A stretch of DNA of 64,000 nucleotides from Loripinus fragilis (GCA_964019695.1 OZ026525.1:62404253-62468252), one strand, 5' to 3'. Counted from the first letter of the stretch, positions 11,268-22,949 are shown. Notes: a model not told the origin generated them from the letters alone. A program made the numbers and translations.

Positions 11268-12203
11268 AATATTGTCTTGAGTTCTCACCCAGCAAATAAA
11301 TTTCGTGCCACTATTGGCACTAACGCCATTGTAAGTGACGTTTTGCTAGTGGGACCGATAGTGTTCAATTTTGAGTTTGCCCTTTATTAAATTCGGCTTG
11401 TCATCGCAATTTCTTATTCTTGTTAAGGATTTTACTTGAATCTCCTGGAACTCAATCAAAGTAGATACCTATCGCATAGTCTATCAGTGTATTTAATTGT
11501 TAAAAACGCAGTTTTATGGTTTAGAAGCGATATAAATATTGAATTTCAAGCTCCAGAGCTCCGACCAAGGTGAGCTGAGAATGAGGTGTTGGTACTAAGC
11601 TAGTGGGCGCTTTTCTTTGGTTTCGCTGATTTTGACCACAAAATAGCCTTTCATCAGCCTGTGTATAATACTGATTATCAGATTTCAAATTCAATTCCAA
11701 TAGGTTTACTCGTCTAAACGCGCTAGGCAGACATCTAGACAATGTGTTAGTTCGCTTCAAACAATTTAAAACTTGAATTTATCATGTTATGTGAAAATTC
11801 AACATGTATATACACTGCACAGTTCTTGGATAATTTACACGCTGAATGTGTGGCTGGACAGCCAGTTTGAAGCAATGCAGACACTGTAGGCTGGTTATGG
11901 AAGCAGGTATCTGGTTCTGGCCACTGTTGTATACAAGACAATTTAGGCTGCTATTGGCAAAAATCACACTGACTAATGCCTTCATAAAATTATTATAAAA
12001 TGGATATAAGAAGCTTTGTCAGTGATTCGCAAACAGATACGCCAAACATCAGCCTCCATACAGAATTGCATGCAAGATACTGACCACCTATATTTGTGAC
12101 CTACGGACATCTGTTCATTAACTGAATATGACAATTTATTTCACCATAAAACTATATTTTGGAAGCAGATTTACTTAAAATGTTGCAAAAAGAATAAAAA
12201 ATA
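11268..12203. other. Unassigned DNA
   Basis: Several short open frames on the minus strand (11521-11985) have no recognised domain and no splice context. No repeat shared elsewhere was noticed. Confidence 0.35.
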
Positions 12204-12389
12204 TTATCATATGACGTCGCGTCTGGGAGTGAAATAACGCCATGCAATAAAATCTGTAAACCACTAGTGGTTTATCGATTGACGGGAAACGTTATGACGT
12301 CCATAACAACGTTGCGTACATAATGACAATATTATAACGTTTAACCGTCAGCAATGAAACTTCAAAGATATCTTAATGTCATATGATAA
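12204..12389 (+). repeat. Left terminal module of the composite (MITE-like)
   Basis: A 186-bp unit with its own inverted ends TTATCATATGAC. It contains GACGTCGCGTCTGGGAGTG and a CCACTAGTGG palindrome. Its first ~50 bp recur alone at 38937-38990, showing that this module also occurs outside the composite. Confidence 0.8.
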
Positions 12390-12393
12390 ATAT

Positions 12394-12541
12394 AATCTAA
12401 CATTCGTGCTCTTGTATTATTGATTTTATTAAACTCGTTGCAAAAAAGAGATAAAATGCTTGGCAAGAATCTAACATTCGTGCTCTTGTATTATTGAATT
12501 TATTAAACTCGTTGCGAAAAAGAGATAAAATGCTCGGCAAG
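12394..12541 (+). repeat. 74-bp tandem duplication within the left core arm
   Basis: The unit from AATCTAACATTCGTGCTCTT to GGCAAG occurs twice back to back (12394-12467 and 12468-12541) on the left but once in the right arm, so it arose after the palindrome formed. Confidence 0.8.
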
Positions 12542-12844
12542 CCTCGCATTTTATATCTTTTCCCCAACTCGTTTAATAAATTCAATAAAACATGAGCACT
12601 CAGATCCTCTATGTAAAATATCTCTCACCTATCAATGGCTTTTTAAAGCTGAATTGTAAACATTTCCTAGTTGCCAGGCGCTTGTTTTACAAAGAGGATC
12701 TTACATGAGTGCTCATGTTTTATTGAATTTATTAAACGAGTTGGGGAAAAGAGATAAAATGCGAGGCTTGCCATGCATTTTATCTCTTTTTCGCAACGAG
12801 TTTAATAAATTCAATAAAACAAGAGCACGAATGTTAGATTCTAT

Positions 12845-13030
12845 TTATCATATGACATTAAGATATCTTTGAAGTTTCATTGCTGATGGTAAAACGTTAT
12901 AATATTGCCATTATGTGCGCAACGTTGTTATGGACGTCATAACGTTCCCCGTAAATCGATAAACCACTAGTGGTTTACAGATGTTATTGCATGGCGTTAT
13001 TTCACTCCCAGACGCGACGTCATATGATAA
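12845..13030 (-). repeat. Right terminal module of the composite (MITE-like)
   Basis: Reverse complement of the module at 12204-12389 with few differences, ending GACGTCATATGATAA. Two such units in inverted orientation around a core recall composite-transposon organisation. Confidence 0.8.
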
Positions 13031-14231
13031 ATAAAAATAAGGTTAGATCCCCGATTTTCAGATTTTTGGGGTCAAAATAAACGATAGTTTAACTATTTCT
13101 AAATACCTCCTACATTGCTGGAACATGAGTGTAAGTTTATGTGTTAAAATTCAAAGGCTAATTATGAGGCAGATTCCGTTTTCTGGTCTGCGTTCTGTTG
13201 TTGTTATTTGTTGGTTGTCTTGTGATTTTTATTTTTGTCTTCTTTAGGTTGCCATGGGTTGGGTTGGTCTGCCGTAGGTGATTGTGGACAATGTCCCCTG
13301 ATCATAAGATTCTCTATGGTCATTCTCATGCTGACTGCCTGTTGAAAGTTACAAGCAAAGGTATGTGACAAAATACTGGTTTACTGCTTTGTTTCAGCTT
13401 GCCTGGGAAAAAGTGTTGTAACATAAACTGAATGTCTGGACATGCCCACAAATATTGACCGGGATGTTTGATATTGTTTTTAGTCAGATTCTTTTACTTT
13501 TCTTTGTATTTTATACTAAAAGACATTATATTTTCATACAAAATTGCCCTATAAATTTGAAACAACTGCGATAATAAAATATTTCTAGCAATTGCCGGTC
13601 AAAACGCTAACTTATGTTTCCTTCTTTCAGAGGAAGTTAAAAAGACAGTTATTATTAATGTTGAAGTTTCATCATTTATAATAGGTGATGAGCAGAGTCG
13701 TAGAAGACATCGAAAAGAAAGCTGGTATTTCTTTTTATTAAACCTCTTTTCAATATAGTTGCATTCATTGGAAATCTAGCATATACAATGTTTTTAACGA
13801 AAACATTTTTGATTTAAGTGGCTAATAAATAAATAAAAAAGTCAGAAAAATTTTAAGGTTTACTTAGACCATCAAAATCAGTCGTCTATCCTGCTTATTA
13901 ATGTTAAAACTTTACATTTATATTTTTGTCAAGAGTATTTTGCCAACAGTGAAGACCAAGATGTAATGCAGCATGATGCTGCATTTCATCAGTGTCTATA
14001 CCGTTTGTATGTTTGTAAAGGTAAAAAGATCTTATGGCACAATAAAACAATATTTTTTTTGAAAATATCAACTTTACACCCAATAGATATTATAATGGAC
14101 TATTCCAAGTTTAATGTACCAAACCAGAACGAAGAATCCATTAGCGTACAAAGGCTTTATAGAGCGTCTTTACGCTTCTGTGACAAATGTTGTTTCTCAA
14201 TAGATGTCCTTTGTATAAGTTATTCACACAT
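13031..14231. other. DNA downstream of the receptor gene stop codon; probable 3' UTR zone
   Basis: On the minus strand this follows the stop codon at 14232-14234, so part of it should be 3' UTR. An AATAAA on the minus strand near 13735 is one candidate polyadenylation signal, but several others exist and no end can be fixed. No other coding evidence. Confidence 0.35.
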
Positions 14232-14384
14232 CTATGCAGAACTCTGATTTAGTCCCTTTTCCTGTGATGGTTGTTGTATTTGTCCAGGGTAGGGTGGCGG
14301 TGGTGCTGCATACTGTGCAGGGACAGACTGGTTATATCCGCCATAGCTCGGGGCTACTGTTCCTATGATAGGCGTCCTCTCTTT
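14232..14384 (-). CDS. Last coding exon of a CUB-LDLa transmembrane receptor: proline-rich cytoplasmic tail
   Basis: On the minus strand an acceptor ATTTTGTAG precedes an open exon that begins KERTPIIGTVAPSYGGYN, continues through QSVPAQYAA and PPPPYPG, and ends QEKGLNQSSA with a TAG stop at 14232-14234. The exon starts in phase 0, matching the phase-0 donor of the transmembrane exon at 40752-40846. PPPPY contains a PPxY motif, the ligand for WW domains, so a link to HECT ubiquitin ligases or other WW proteins is possible. The tail would be only about 58 residues after the membrane if the two exons join directly. Linking it to the other exons across a ~26.4-kb intron is inference from phase, strand and context. 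Further small exons could lie between them. Confidence 0.75.
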   Translation of the reverse strand, partial: KERTPIIGTVAPSYGGYNQSVPAQYAAPPPPYPGQIQQPSQEKGLNQSSA

Positions 14385-15843
14385 CTACAAAATATGAAAA
14401 TAAACAACTATCAGCCGAGCCATAAAAAAGCCTCAAAAGCTCACCTATTGAATAGAGAAATAAGTCAGAGCTGTTAAAGAATTTGGATCAAGATCGGTCA
14501 AGGTCCAAACTGCTTTCGACGGTCAGCAGCAGACAGCATTGATTGAAAAATAGTCAATATATAGTTGAACAGACATTTATGGTAAAGGCAATCAATTGGT
14601 TAGACTTGTTATGAGTCTGCTAATAAAATGTTTCGATTAGGTAAAAATGTAACTTTATTTTATTTCTAGAAGGCTATATAAATGAACTTGTCTTTGTTTA
14701 ATTATTATGTTTAGTATTATCATTCCTAGTGTATATACGAACAATTAATTCTATATAAAAATTAAGACGAAGATAGTATTTGCATATTAAGCTTCTATGT
14801 ACAGCGAGTTATGTAATAGTTAAGCTCCCTACTCGCATTGAAACCCCTGTATTTTAAATCTTCGGTTTACAGATACATGTAGTTAAAAGTGGCAAAACGT
14901 TTATATTTTTAATCAAAGATGCAGTAAAAAGTAATGAATCCTTATAAAAAAATAGCAGCTTTTTGTGATTTTTTTATCAAAAAATGATAAATGTTCGCAA
15001 ATTCTGTTTCATTTTTGGGTTAGAGAGGGGGCCATTTAGTCAACAGACAGCTGACTAAGTGTGATATCACAAACATTAGGACGAGGCCATTGCACGTCTA
15101 CTAGAGAAAAAAGTTGGGTTTTAAACATCTGCCATCTTTCTTTTTTGATGTTCAAAACTATGGATGTTTGTAAAAATCAAACTTGAATGCATATACATAT
15201 TTTCTGGCATCATGTTTTTCAGTTTTGCCTTTTGAATCATTTCTCTGTTTATTCAAACTCTGAAAACAAGCAACATATGATGTGCATTTTTATGCAATGA
15301 TTCTCGATTCATTTTGAAATGGAAGTGATTTTTTTACTACTACTAGAAATGCAAAATCGAAAACAAAGAAGGATAAAAAAAACGTCGTGTGGTCGGCTTA
15401 TCTAACATCGATTTGGATTGCATTTGTATTCAAAGGGTTTTAATGAATCCTTTTTATATTTTGGGCTTTAAAGAGTGTTTATAATGGCACGGGATATAAC
15501 ACCTTATAATTTACAATTTTATTTGTGTACTTTTGGATCTCTTAAACATCTTGATTTTAATTCTCTTTCTCTTTCATTCAGATATCTTTTGTTTACTCTT
15601 TCGTTGTGTAGCATATTTGTCTGCAGAAATTTCAAATGAAATAACATTAACTAGTAACTCTCAGTTTCCAACTCCAAGCCTCCAAGTTTTTATTCCCAAG
15701 TCTTTATTTTCAGCAGTCCCAAAACCCATGGAATTTTGTTTCTACTTTTGATGGTAGCACTAAGTGATATTTTTCCACCCACATACACGTGTCCATATGA
15801 ATTGTCACCACCAGCCTCCAAAACGACCATGAGCTATGAATTA
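14385..15843 (-). other. Intron sequence, no repeat recognised
   Basis: Lies within the proposed last intron (14385-40751). AT-rich, with no domain-bearing frame and no clear repeat shared with the rest of the window. Confidence 0.4.
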
Positions 15844-16085
15844 ATGAGCCAGTGCATGAGATTTCCAACAATGTGGTATGTGCGACCAGCAAAGCCTCAG
15901 ATCAGCCTGCGCATACGCGCAGTCCGATCAGAGCCTTTGCTAGCCACATGAGTATTCTATGATTGTTAAGCTACTGATTGAACATCATTTGGAGTTTCTA
16001 AGCTTAAAAGGAGGCTGCAGAGGCTAGTCCGAGTCTACACATGTCAAAATGCCAAATTGTTGGAAATCACATGCCATGGCTCAAT
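15844..16085 (+). mobile_element. R240 MITE copy 1
   Basis: A ~240-bp element of a family with at least eight copies here. Ends are GAGCCAGTGCATGAGATTTC and its inverted counterpart GGAAATCACATGCCATGGCTC. The interior carries a hairpin CTGCGCATACGCGCAG within a GATCAG-rich stretch and the block AAACTCCAAATG. Non-coding. Confidence 0.85.
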
Positions 16086-16337
16086 TTATGAGCGATTGCA
16101 ACTGGAATGTTGAATCAAAGGACCATTCTGTTGACAGTATTGACACTTTTTTAAATTTAAACTCAGTGGAACAAGATGTTATAATAACGTCGAATTGATG
16201 TTGATCTGGTGTTGATAAATTTCATCAACGTTGATATAATGCTTTGTCAATTCCACCAGAAGTGGACACAAAGTACAGCAATCTTTCTGCATGCGACACA
16301 CTGTCTTTACCTGATATATATATATAAAACTACCACA

Positions 16338-16587
16338 TATGAGCCATGACCATGACGTGTGATTTCCAACAATGTGGCATTTTGACAAATGTAGACTTAT
16401 ACGAGTCCGTACAGCCTCCTTTTAAGCTTAGAAACTCCAAATGATGTTCCGCTAGTAGCTTATAGTCACTCCTAGAATATTCATGCGACTAGCAAAGGCT
16501 CTGGTCAGACTGTGCATATGCGCAGGCTGGTCTGAGCCTTTGCTGGTCCACATGCCACATTGTTGGAAATCTCATGTCGTGGCTCAA
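16338..16587 (-). mobile_element. R240 MITE copy 2, inverted relative to copy 1
   Basis: Same family in opposite orientation, about 250 bp after copy 1, so 15844-16587 is a large inverted pair. Contains CTCCTTTTAAGCTTAGAAAC and GCATATGCGCAGGCTGGTC. Ends are somewhat diverged. Confidence 0.8.
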
Positions 16588-17151
16588 TTATTATCAAAAT
16601 ACCTCAAAAGGGTGAAAATTATGGAGTGAACAATGATTATCTGTTTAATATTTAATCGCGTTCTAGGCTAGGAAAATAACTCAAACAGGCAGCAAGAGGA
16701 GTAGCCATTTTTGCAGGTGACACTGTCTTGACTTGATATGTATGCCTACTAAATATAATCAAAATAGATCAATATTAAAAGGGTCAGAAGTTATGGAGTG
16801 AATAAGCTATTATCTACTGTCAGATGACTTCTAAAAGGCAACATATTTAACATTTTATTAAAACAAATGCTGGTAGGGACGAGTACACTTCTAGAAGTCT
16901 CAAATGAAAGGATATTTAGAAAATGCACCGGCCACGATGGACTGATACAGTCTGTGGTGAATGATTTAAAATACTTTTTTGTGGCTAGGACTTATTTTAA
17001 ATTCATCCCTTCTCCCCTATTGAGTGTGATTGAAAATAGAATCTAAAGATATTAAAATTTCAGTGATGAGTGGTCATTATATTATGTCAAGAGTTTGACT
17101 TGACATTTGTTGACAGTGCACAAAACGTTGAAAATTGAGGGCTGTATATGG
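16588..17151. other. Intron sequence, nothing recognised
   Basis: No frame with a known domain and no shared repeat seen. Confidence 0.35.
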
Positions 17152-17365
17152 GGTACCAAATATCCCATATCCCTTGAAGTAAACAGGCAAGTATCCCTTA
17201 GTAACTGGCAAATATCCCCATCAATAACTTTCCAAAATATTCAATATCCCTGAAAGTAACAAGAATATTGAACACAGTATATCATATCCCTGGAAGTAAA
17301 AATGGATAGTATCCTATATCCCTGGAAATTAACTGGCAAACATCATGTATCCTTAAAACCCATAT
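17152..17365. repeat. Imperfect minisatellite on ATCCCTGGAAGTAA
   Basis: Seven or so irregular units of 25-45 bp built on ATATCCCTGGAAGTAA and CTGGCAA. The block is bounded by TGTATATGGGG on the left and CCCATATACA on the right, a short inverted pair that suggests the whole is a small element with a minisatellite interior. Confidence 0.6.
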
Positions 17366-18415
17366 ACAAGCCTCAGAATTCCAGAGAGAAACTGAGGATG
17401 TGTTCATATTAAAAAAAAAACAAAGTGTATTTAATTCAAATATTTCTTTAACCGATTTTCAGATGTATGTAGATCTATTTTATTGTAAACTTTCTAATGG
17501 AATATTTCTTGAAAATTAGTTCAAAAATGTATAGGGATGCAAACAAAATACAGGTCTGAGGTGTAATATCTGATAGGTGGCATGACTAATGCATGCTGAC
17601 GATTTTTAAGTATCGCTCCTGCGCAGACAATGGTTAGAGGTGACACCTAGATTGGTTCCCCTCGTTGATAAAGCTCCACTTCCGCTACGCAAATAACGAC
17701 TTGTAACGCCTATTTCATTACAAGTAGAGATTCCTACTCATCCGACTGCGCATGCTCCAGAAAAGATTTTTCAACACAAACTTCAGTATTTTTTTCAGTT
17801 GCTATAATTTGATAATAAAGTGAAAGAAAAATATATAAACTCCCCAGAACAATATAAACTCAATAAAACGGCTTGTTTAAAAAATGCACTTTATGTCAAG
17901 GGCATTTTCCAATACCACGTCACTCATGACGTCAGTGTGTATGCTATACGTAGGCACAATGGCGGCTAGTAGTTACCTGTCTTAATATGCTGACAAGCTA
18001 TTAAAGGGAGAGAACCAGTCTAAGGTGACACCGTCTTACTTCAAATGCGTATATCTAATGTTACAACCGCGAAAAACGTGCAAAATATTCAAACGTGTAT
18101 ATCTACAAATTTGTACAGTTTTCATTTCATGCCATTTCCCGCTAGCAAAATAGAAAATAGCAGAAATGTATCTGGGTTTTTCCATGACGTATTAAATTTT
18201 CTATGACGTATTATAGTGTAGGCCGCTGTGTAATCCCGTGGGAATTTTTAGGTAAAAGTGTCAAACATACATTTTCTTGTAGAAAAATGTATCTCTTGCC
18301 GTTTTAAAGTCATGGTGACGTCACAAAAAGATGTACCCATTTTTGGCTTATTTAGGGCTTGAAAATTGAGCACTATGAATTCCAGCTGGCGCAAACATGT
18401 ACCGTCAGATCAGCT
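17366..18415. other. Intron sequence, nothing recognised
   Basis: No gene or shared repeat identified up to the sharp left boundary of the 3.38-kb duplicated unit. Confidence 0.35.
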
Positions 18416-19564
18416 CATCACGGAAACGTCTCCGTGCAAAAAACACCCCAGATTTGCACCTAACATATAGTAAAACGAGGGGATCGGTGGGGTTCAAATA
18501 GCAAAAAGATAGTGCGTCTAAAAATGAGCTATATTTCCTATAAAAAAGCAACTACAGCACCCAAAAGATTAAATATATATAGAAACTAGTTAACGATTTA
18601 ATTTATTAGATTTTTAATAAAATCAAAGCATTAAATTGATTTAAAATTATCTTCGCACTTTCATAAATATTACCCCGCTGACTCGGCGATTTCCGGAAGC
18701 AGACGTGTGGTACGATCGGTTTTTAGCCACACCATGGTAAAAGGTCATAGAGTTTCCAACCGTATAGAGCGCAAACTGGTCTGATCAGCTAGGATACTTC
18801 CAAATTCAATTTGAAATATTTTCATGGATACCAACAGTAAGGCTGCAAACCATTTTGTGCAACTGTGTAGGCTAATCTGCACCTTTGCTGTCCTCATAAA
18901 AACGATCTCAGTTTTCTCAGGGGACGATTCGCCGTTCGTCGCACCGTTCGCGCGCTACAGAAAAGGAGCGCTGTCACTTATTTAAGTACTAATGAATTAA
19001 TATACAATGTAGTTCAAAATCTGTCCGAAAATGCCTGTTGTGTCGGTGGCTGAGACATCTGAGTCGTCATTGTTTGCCAAAGTAGATATTTACTGGTATC
19101 CAGAATGAAAAGGATTAATATTTTCTCGAAGTCCACAAGTAGGAATGTGTTTTTCATTTGGTACGGCTTTTGAAAACAGGAAGTCTTCAATACCCCGAGC
19201 AATAAAATGACATCTGGTTAATACCTCAGTACTAATTTTATAATCGTGTAATGTCTCTTAATATTCACATCACCGAAACTGTGTTTAGATCTCTGTCTAC
19301 ATTTTATTACCCCTTTAGGCACTAATAGATTATTCCTTCTGGTTAGGGATGGTCTATTGTGTCACGGTACTGAGTTGTCACGTGTTATAATTTGCAAATG
19401 AAATTTGCATTTCTATTCCTGAAAAACATTTTGTCTACTAGTAGGCAAACAGTGAAGACCCTGATGAAATCTAGGTCTTTACTGTTTGCCAAAGTACACG
19501 ATAAGGAGTCATAGGTATAAAAGGATTGAAGCCCAAAATGGATCCTTCGCAAACAGTGCAGACC

Positions 19565-19796
19565 AATAACAATGTGGTATGTGCGACCAGCAAAGGCTCA
19601 GACCTGCCTGCGCATACGCGCAGTCTGATCAGAGACTTTGCTAGAAGCAGTATTTAAGTTACTGACCGAACATCATTTGGAGTGTTTAAGCTAAAAAGGT
19701 GGCTGCATAGGCTTGTTGCATTCTATTCAGGCTGGTTGCATTCTATTCATGTAAAAATGCCACATTGATGGCGGCAATCTTATGACACGGCTCAAA
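19565..19796 (+). mobile_element. R240 MITE copy inside duplicated unit A
   Basis: Contains ACAATGTGGTATGTGCGACC, GCGCATACGCGCAGTCTGATC and an end resembling GACACGGCTC. The first few terminal bases are missing. The same copy is at about 34556-34786 in unit B, so it was present before the duplication. Confidence 0.75.
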
Positions 19797-19959
19797 TGAG
19801 CTACCGCTCGAGGCAGGGTCAACATAATTTGCTGTAAAAAAACACACAAATAAAACCAAAAAAAGCATGCAGCAAACGAAATGACTAGCAATTCCGTATA
19901 TACAATTTTATCCCGCATAACTGTGTTACATTGCATTTTCTTCAAACAGCAAAGGGGTG

Positions 19960-20142
19960 GGGGCGCAGTGGCTCGGTGGTAGAGTGCTTGACTTGAGACC
20001 GAGGAGTCGCGGGTCCGAGCTTGCATTGTGTCCTCGAGCAAGACGCATTGATTTTGCTCAGTACAGGATCAACACAGGATGACCCGTCCCGACATAGCTG
20101 ATTTTTTGACTGGGACGTAAAGAATCAAATCGCACACACACA
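19960..20142 (+). mobile_element. tRNA-derived SINE with (CA)n tail
   Basis: RNA polymerase III-type head: TGGCTCGGTGGTAGAGTGC (box A-like) and GGGTCCGAGC (box B-like) about 40 bp apart. A body with GACCCGTCCCGACATAGCTGA and GACTGGGACGTAAA follows, then a (CA)n tail. Related copies occur on the minus strand at 20216-20412 and 43888-44038, and at 55800-55995. SINEs are moved by a partner LINE; which one is unknown here. Confidence 0.85.
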
Positions 20143-20215
20143 CACAAAAATCAAACAATAACAACTATGACTAGACTGGTTTGAATTTGTGCTAATTCTT
20201 AACATAACAGTCAAC

Positions 20216-20412
20216 AATTTTTACAGTCATGTCGGGACAATTTCCCCGTCATCCCGGCTTGAACCAGTACACAGCAGCGGATAAAGTGTCACAGTCTTGC
20301 CCAGTGACTGGTGAGTCTCAGACCCTTCTATCCCCAGTTAGTGACGTATAAAGGTCACTGCCCCCCCCCCCCCCGCGTCTGACGCTCTACCAGCCAAGTC
20401 ACTGTGCCAGGT
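20216..20412 (-). mobile_element. tRNA-derived SINE, inverted, with poly(C) interruption
   Basis: Read on the minus strand, it has a CTTGGCTGGTAGAGCGTC head, a poly(G) run and the same GTTCAAGCCGGGATGACGG body as the SINE at 19960. The homopolymer differs in length between duplicated units A and B. Confidence 0.75.
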
Positions 20413-21119
20413 GCAATGGTTTCCAGGCTGGTTTTAACGAGTGTAGGACATAAACATGTTAAAGTTTTCACTAGGCACAGCTAGATACGGTCTGTCTGTC
20501 GGATGGATTATATTAGAAAAGAGTCAAACGACTTTGATCAGTCGCTACTTCACAAATAACTCTACAGATCAAGCAGGCTCGTTACGGCAAAATTCATGAT
20601 TTTGTTGTATGCAACAAACGGGTCAGCCTGCACACCCATGCCATCTAAAGATTTTGTTGGTACTAACCAGTAAATGCATTATGCGTCATCTGGACGGAGT
20701 CTGACCTGCCCGTTAGATGTTCATCGGTGGTATAGAATTATACATAAGGTACTATTTGAACAAAGATTTTTAAACGATGGATGTTGTCTCTCTGGGTTTT
20801 CGCTAATAACGAAATGTCCCGAAACGGGAATGTACAAAACACATAAACTGGTAAAACGCACACAGTGAAGACACAGAGCGACTGTCACGCGTTGATGCAC
20901 ATGACCTGGACCTGGCTTTGCACTGTTCAATCAGGTCAATCCAGATGAGGTCCGACGAAACATACCCGTTTTAGCCATTCCTAAATGTAGATATAAGGCT
21001 CACCTAGTTTCAAGCAGTTTAGATACAGAGCCGGACATTTTACGACCTGAGTTACATCCAAACTGCTTCTAAATATTACCAGCAGCCATCTCTTGTGATC
21101 TTTACATATTTGTTAACAC

Positions 21120-21415
21120 CAGGCCGTGTAGCGCAGTCGGTAACTACAGATGCGTGTCTGATGACTGCAGATCAAGGGGGCAGTGAGTTTGATCCCGACC
21201 CGGTCCGATACTTATGTGAAGATTGATCATGAAATAAATTAATTTCTACGGTCATTCTCCACCATTCCGTTGATTCTTTCAAGAAGGGTTGCAGTCAGGA
21301 TAAGCCAAAAGTATGTGCACGAAGTACTTGTTACCGCTTGTTCAAGCTTTGTTAGGTGAACTGACCGTCCCGACATGACCGTAGCTGCTGACTGGGACGT
21401 AAAACTGCAAATCAA
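21120..21415 (+). mobile_element. Second tRNA-derived SINE family
   Basis: The head, GCCGTGTAGCGCAGTCGGTA, differs from the 19960 SINE; box B-like is GAGTTTGATCCC. The tail at 21357-21400 carries ACCGTCCCGACATGACCGTA and GACTGGGACGTAAA, shared with the 19960 family. Two different heads on one tail mark a SINE superfamily with a conserved 3' domain. Confidence 0.7.
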
Positions 21416-21959
21416 AAAACTTTTTTGTTAGGATACAACACGTCTCTTATCTCCCGTTTATGCCTAATGAAATGTCCTGAATTGGACCAGTCCACATCCG
21501 CTGTTGGGCGGTATTTGTCATGTTTATTCAAACATTATATTTAGCAAACTGTGGCGACCCTGATCAGACGGCGAACCATGCGACGGATCAGCACTGTTTG
21601 TCGATTTCCAAAAAAAAGGGTGGGTTAACCCGGCCTATCCAGGCCCTCTTACCTCTTGACAAGTAAATTTTGTTTTCTTCCCCTGGAGTCGTTATAAAAA
21701 GCATCTAAACACTTTCTTAACCGATGGAACCTTCCTGATTCAAGTTTTTTTGAATTACCGAGACCCCCCACCTACTTCTCCCCCAATATAAGTTGCCCCG
21801 GCTCAACTTGAGGTTTTCTTTAGCTCTGACTATCTATGAGTCATGAGCCCTTTTCTTTGTTTCATCATGGAGTGTTAATTTGATTAGAGTGTTTTCCATG
21901 ATGATACGTTGCATTAGTTAGATGGCCTCCATGCGAGCCGAACATTTCTTGTACTTCAA

Positions 21960-22325
21960 CAACAGCAGAATCTAGGGCGAGGATTTGGTACCAGTTAAAT
22001 GCATTTAAGCCCCCGGTGGCTTAGGCTGCTGTCCGTTCTAAGGCGGTGTTTCTGTTGTTGTTGACTTTTTGTTTATTGTTACCCCCATTGTGGGAGTTTG
22101 TAATTGTTCTATGTTTTGTTGTACGTTACTTTATGTCCATTCTAGTATTGCAATCATCTTGATGGGGAAGAGAGAGCTAATTGCTTTGCTTAATTTGTCT
22201 TCCTGGTGTCTCGTGATGGTTGAGCGGCTCTTCCTCACGGTGCCACGGGGTTGTCTGCAGTTTGTGATTGTGGTATTTCCTGATCATACTCACTTACTAT
22301 TTTTTATGAAACAAGTTTAAAGCAA
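21960..22325 (+). repeat. Interspersed repeat (TCTGCAGTTTGTGAT family)
   Basis: Best preserved copy of the family described at 245-600: GGATTTGGTACCAGTTAAAT, GCATTTAAGCCCCC, GGCTGCTGTCCGTTCTAAGG, GGGGAAGAGAGAGC and TCTGCAGTTTGTGATTGTGG in order. No terminal inverted repeat. Confidence 0.65.
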
Positions 22326-22690
22326 AGACTGTAGACTCATTCGAACTGCCTCCATGAGATTGATGAGATGACAATCCATGAAGTAGAGCTATGAATCAAG
22401 TATTAAGCAAAGACTGGATATTCATTTGAACTGCCTCCATCATTTGGTTGTAATGAGTACACACTATCCATGTTGTGCACAGAGTTATAAACCATGTATT
22501 AAACGAAGAATGGTGAGCATTTGAACTGTCTCATGGGAGACAGTTCTTATGAGTGCATACAGTCCATGTTTGGACTGAAATTAGAAACAAAGAGTAATAC
22601 TCATTGGATCTGCATCTCTGAAATGGTTCTTTTGACAGGAAAAGAAACATTATGAAATACAGACTTGGGTCTTTATTTGAATTGCCTCCG
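22326..22690. repeat. Minisatellite of ~85-95 bp units
   Basis: Four diverged units built on AGCAAAGACTG, ATTTGAACTGCCTCCAT and TGAGTACA. The same unit type recurs at 31745-31955. Confidence 0.65.
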
Positions 22691-22833
22691 TGCTTTGTGC
22701 GTCAACCTGAGAAAAAACACACCAAGATATCACTAGAATGGAGAGGCGGTTTATTATTTATTAAGGAGCTAATGTCTGAGACAGGCTTAAGGAGCTAACC
22801 CCTACATGTAAATACCACCTGTCAGCATCAATA

Positions 22834-22940
22834 TAGACTGGCTCCAGTCCTTAAAACAATTTTTCATCAATGTGTCATATCATATACTTGTAGCCAGTCT
22901 TACTCTGATGGCTCTGTTCTAAAGGACTGGAGCCAGTCTA
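22834..22940. mobile_element. Small hairpin-ended element with exact 9-bp TSD (copy 1)
   Basis: A 107-bp element bounded by TAGACTGGCTCCAGTCCTTA and TAAAGGACTGGAGCCAGTCTA-like ends. Each end is itself a hairpin (GACTGG..CCAGTC). The 9-bp GCATCAATA directly flanks both sides (22825-22833 and 22941-22949). Nine-base duplications are known for Mutator-like and a few other transposons, so a MULE-type non-autonomous element is a reasonable guess. Confidence 0.88.
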
Positions 22941-22949
22941 GCATCAATA

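Larger units (their letters stand above)
12204..13030. mobile_element. Nested composite palindromic element
   Basis: An 827-bp inverted structure with three levels. The outer 186-bp modules (12204-12389 and 12845-13030) are reverse complements of each other, and each is itself bounded by TTATCATATGAC / GTCATATGATAA. Between them a 455-bp core is again an inverted repeat (ATCTAACATTCGTGCTC... / ...GAGCACGAATGTTAGAT), centred near 12655. Inside each core arm lies a smaller palindrome built on AACTCGTT..AAAAGAGATAAAATGC. No coding capacity. Flanks TAAAAAATA and ATAAAAATA could be a 9-bp target duplication, but they are AT-rich and inexact. Confidence 0.85.
18416..21795 (+). repeat. 3.38-kb duplicated unit, copy A (solo)
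   Basis: Near-identical to 33403-36780, with only scattered substitutions and small indels over about 3380 bp. Both copies start exactly at CATCACGGAAACGTCTCCGT, which contains a short hairpin (CACGGA...TCCGTG), and stop exactly at CCCCAATATAAGTTG. The unit holds two SINEs in one orientation and one in the other, and an R240 copy. It has no recognisable transposase or host coding sequence. Here it is flanked by unrelated DNA without the long inverted arms of copy B. Sharp common ends argue for a mobile unit rather than an ordinary segmental duplication, though an assembly artefact cannot be excluded. Confidence 0.9.

Noticed and set aside
19968..20030. Possible tRNA gene
   Set aside because: Box A- and B-like sequences are present, but they belong to a SINE head with a body and tail. 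No intact cloverleaf could be drawn by inspection.
18416..21795. Helitron with canonical TC...CTRR ends
   Set aside because: One end has a terminal hairpin, but the opposite end lacks a TC start and the hairpin is not followed by CTRR. A rolling-circle origin is left as a hypothesis only.
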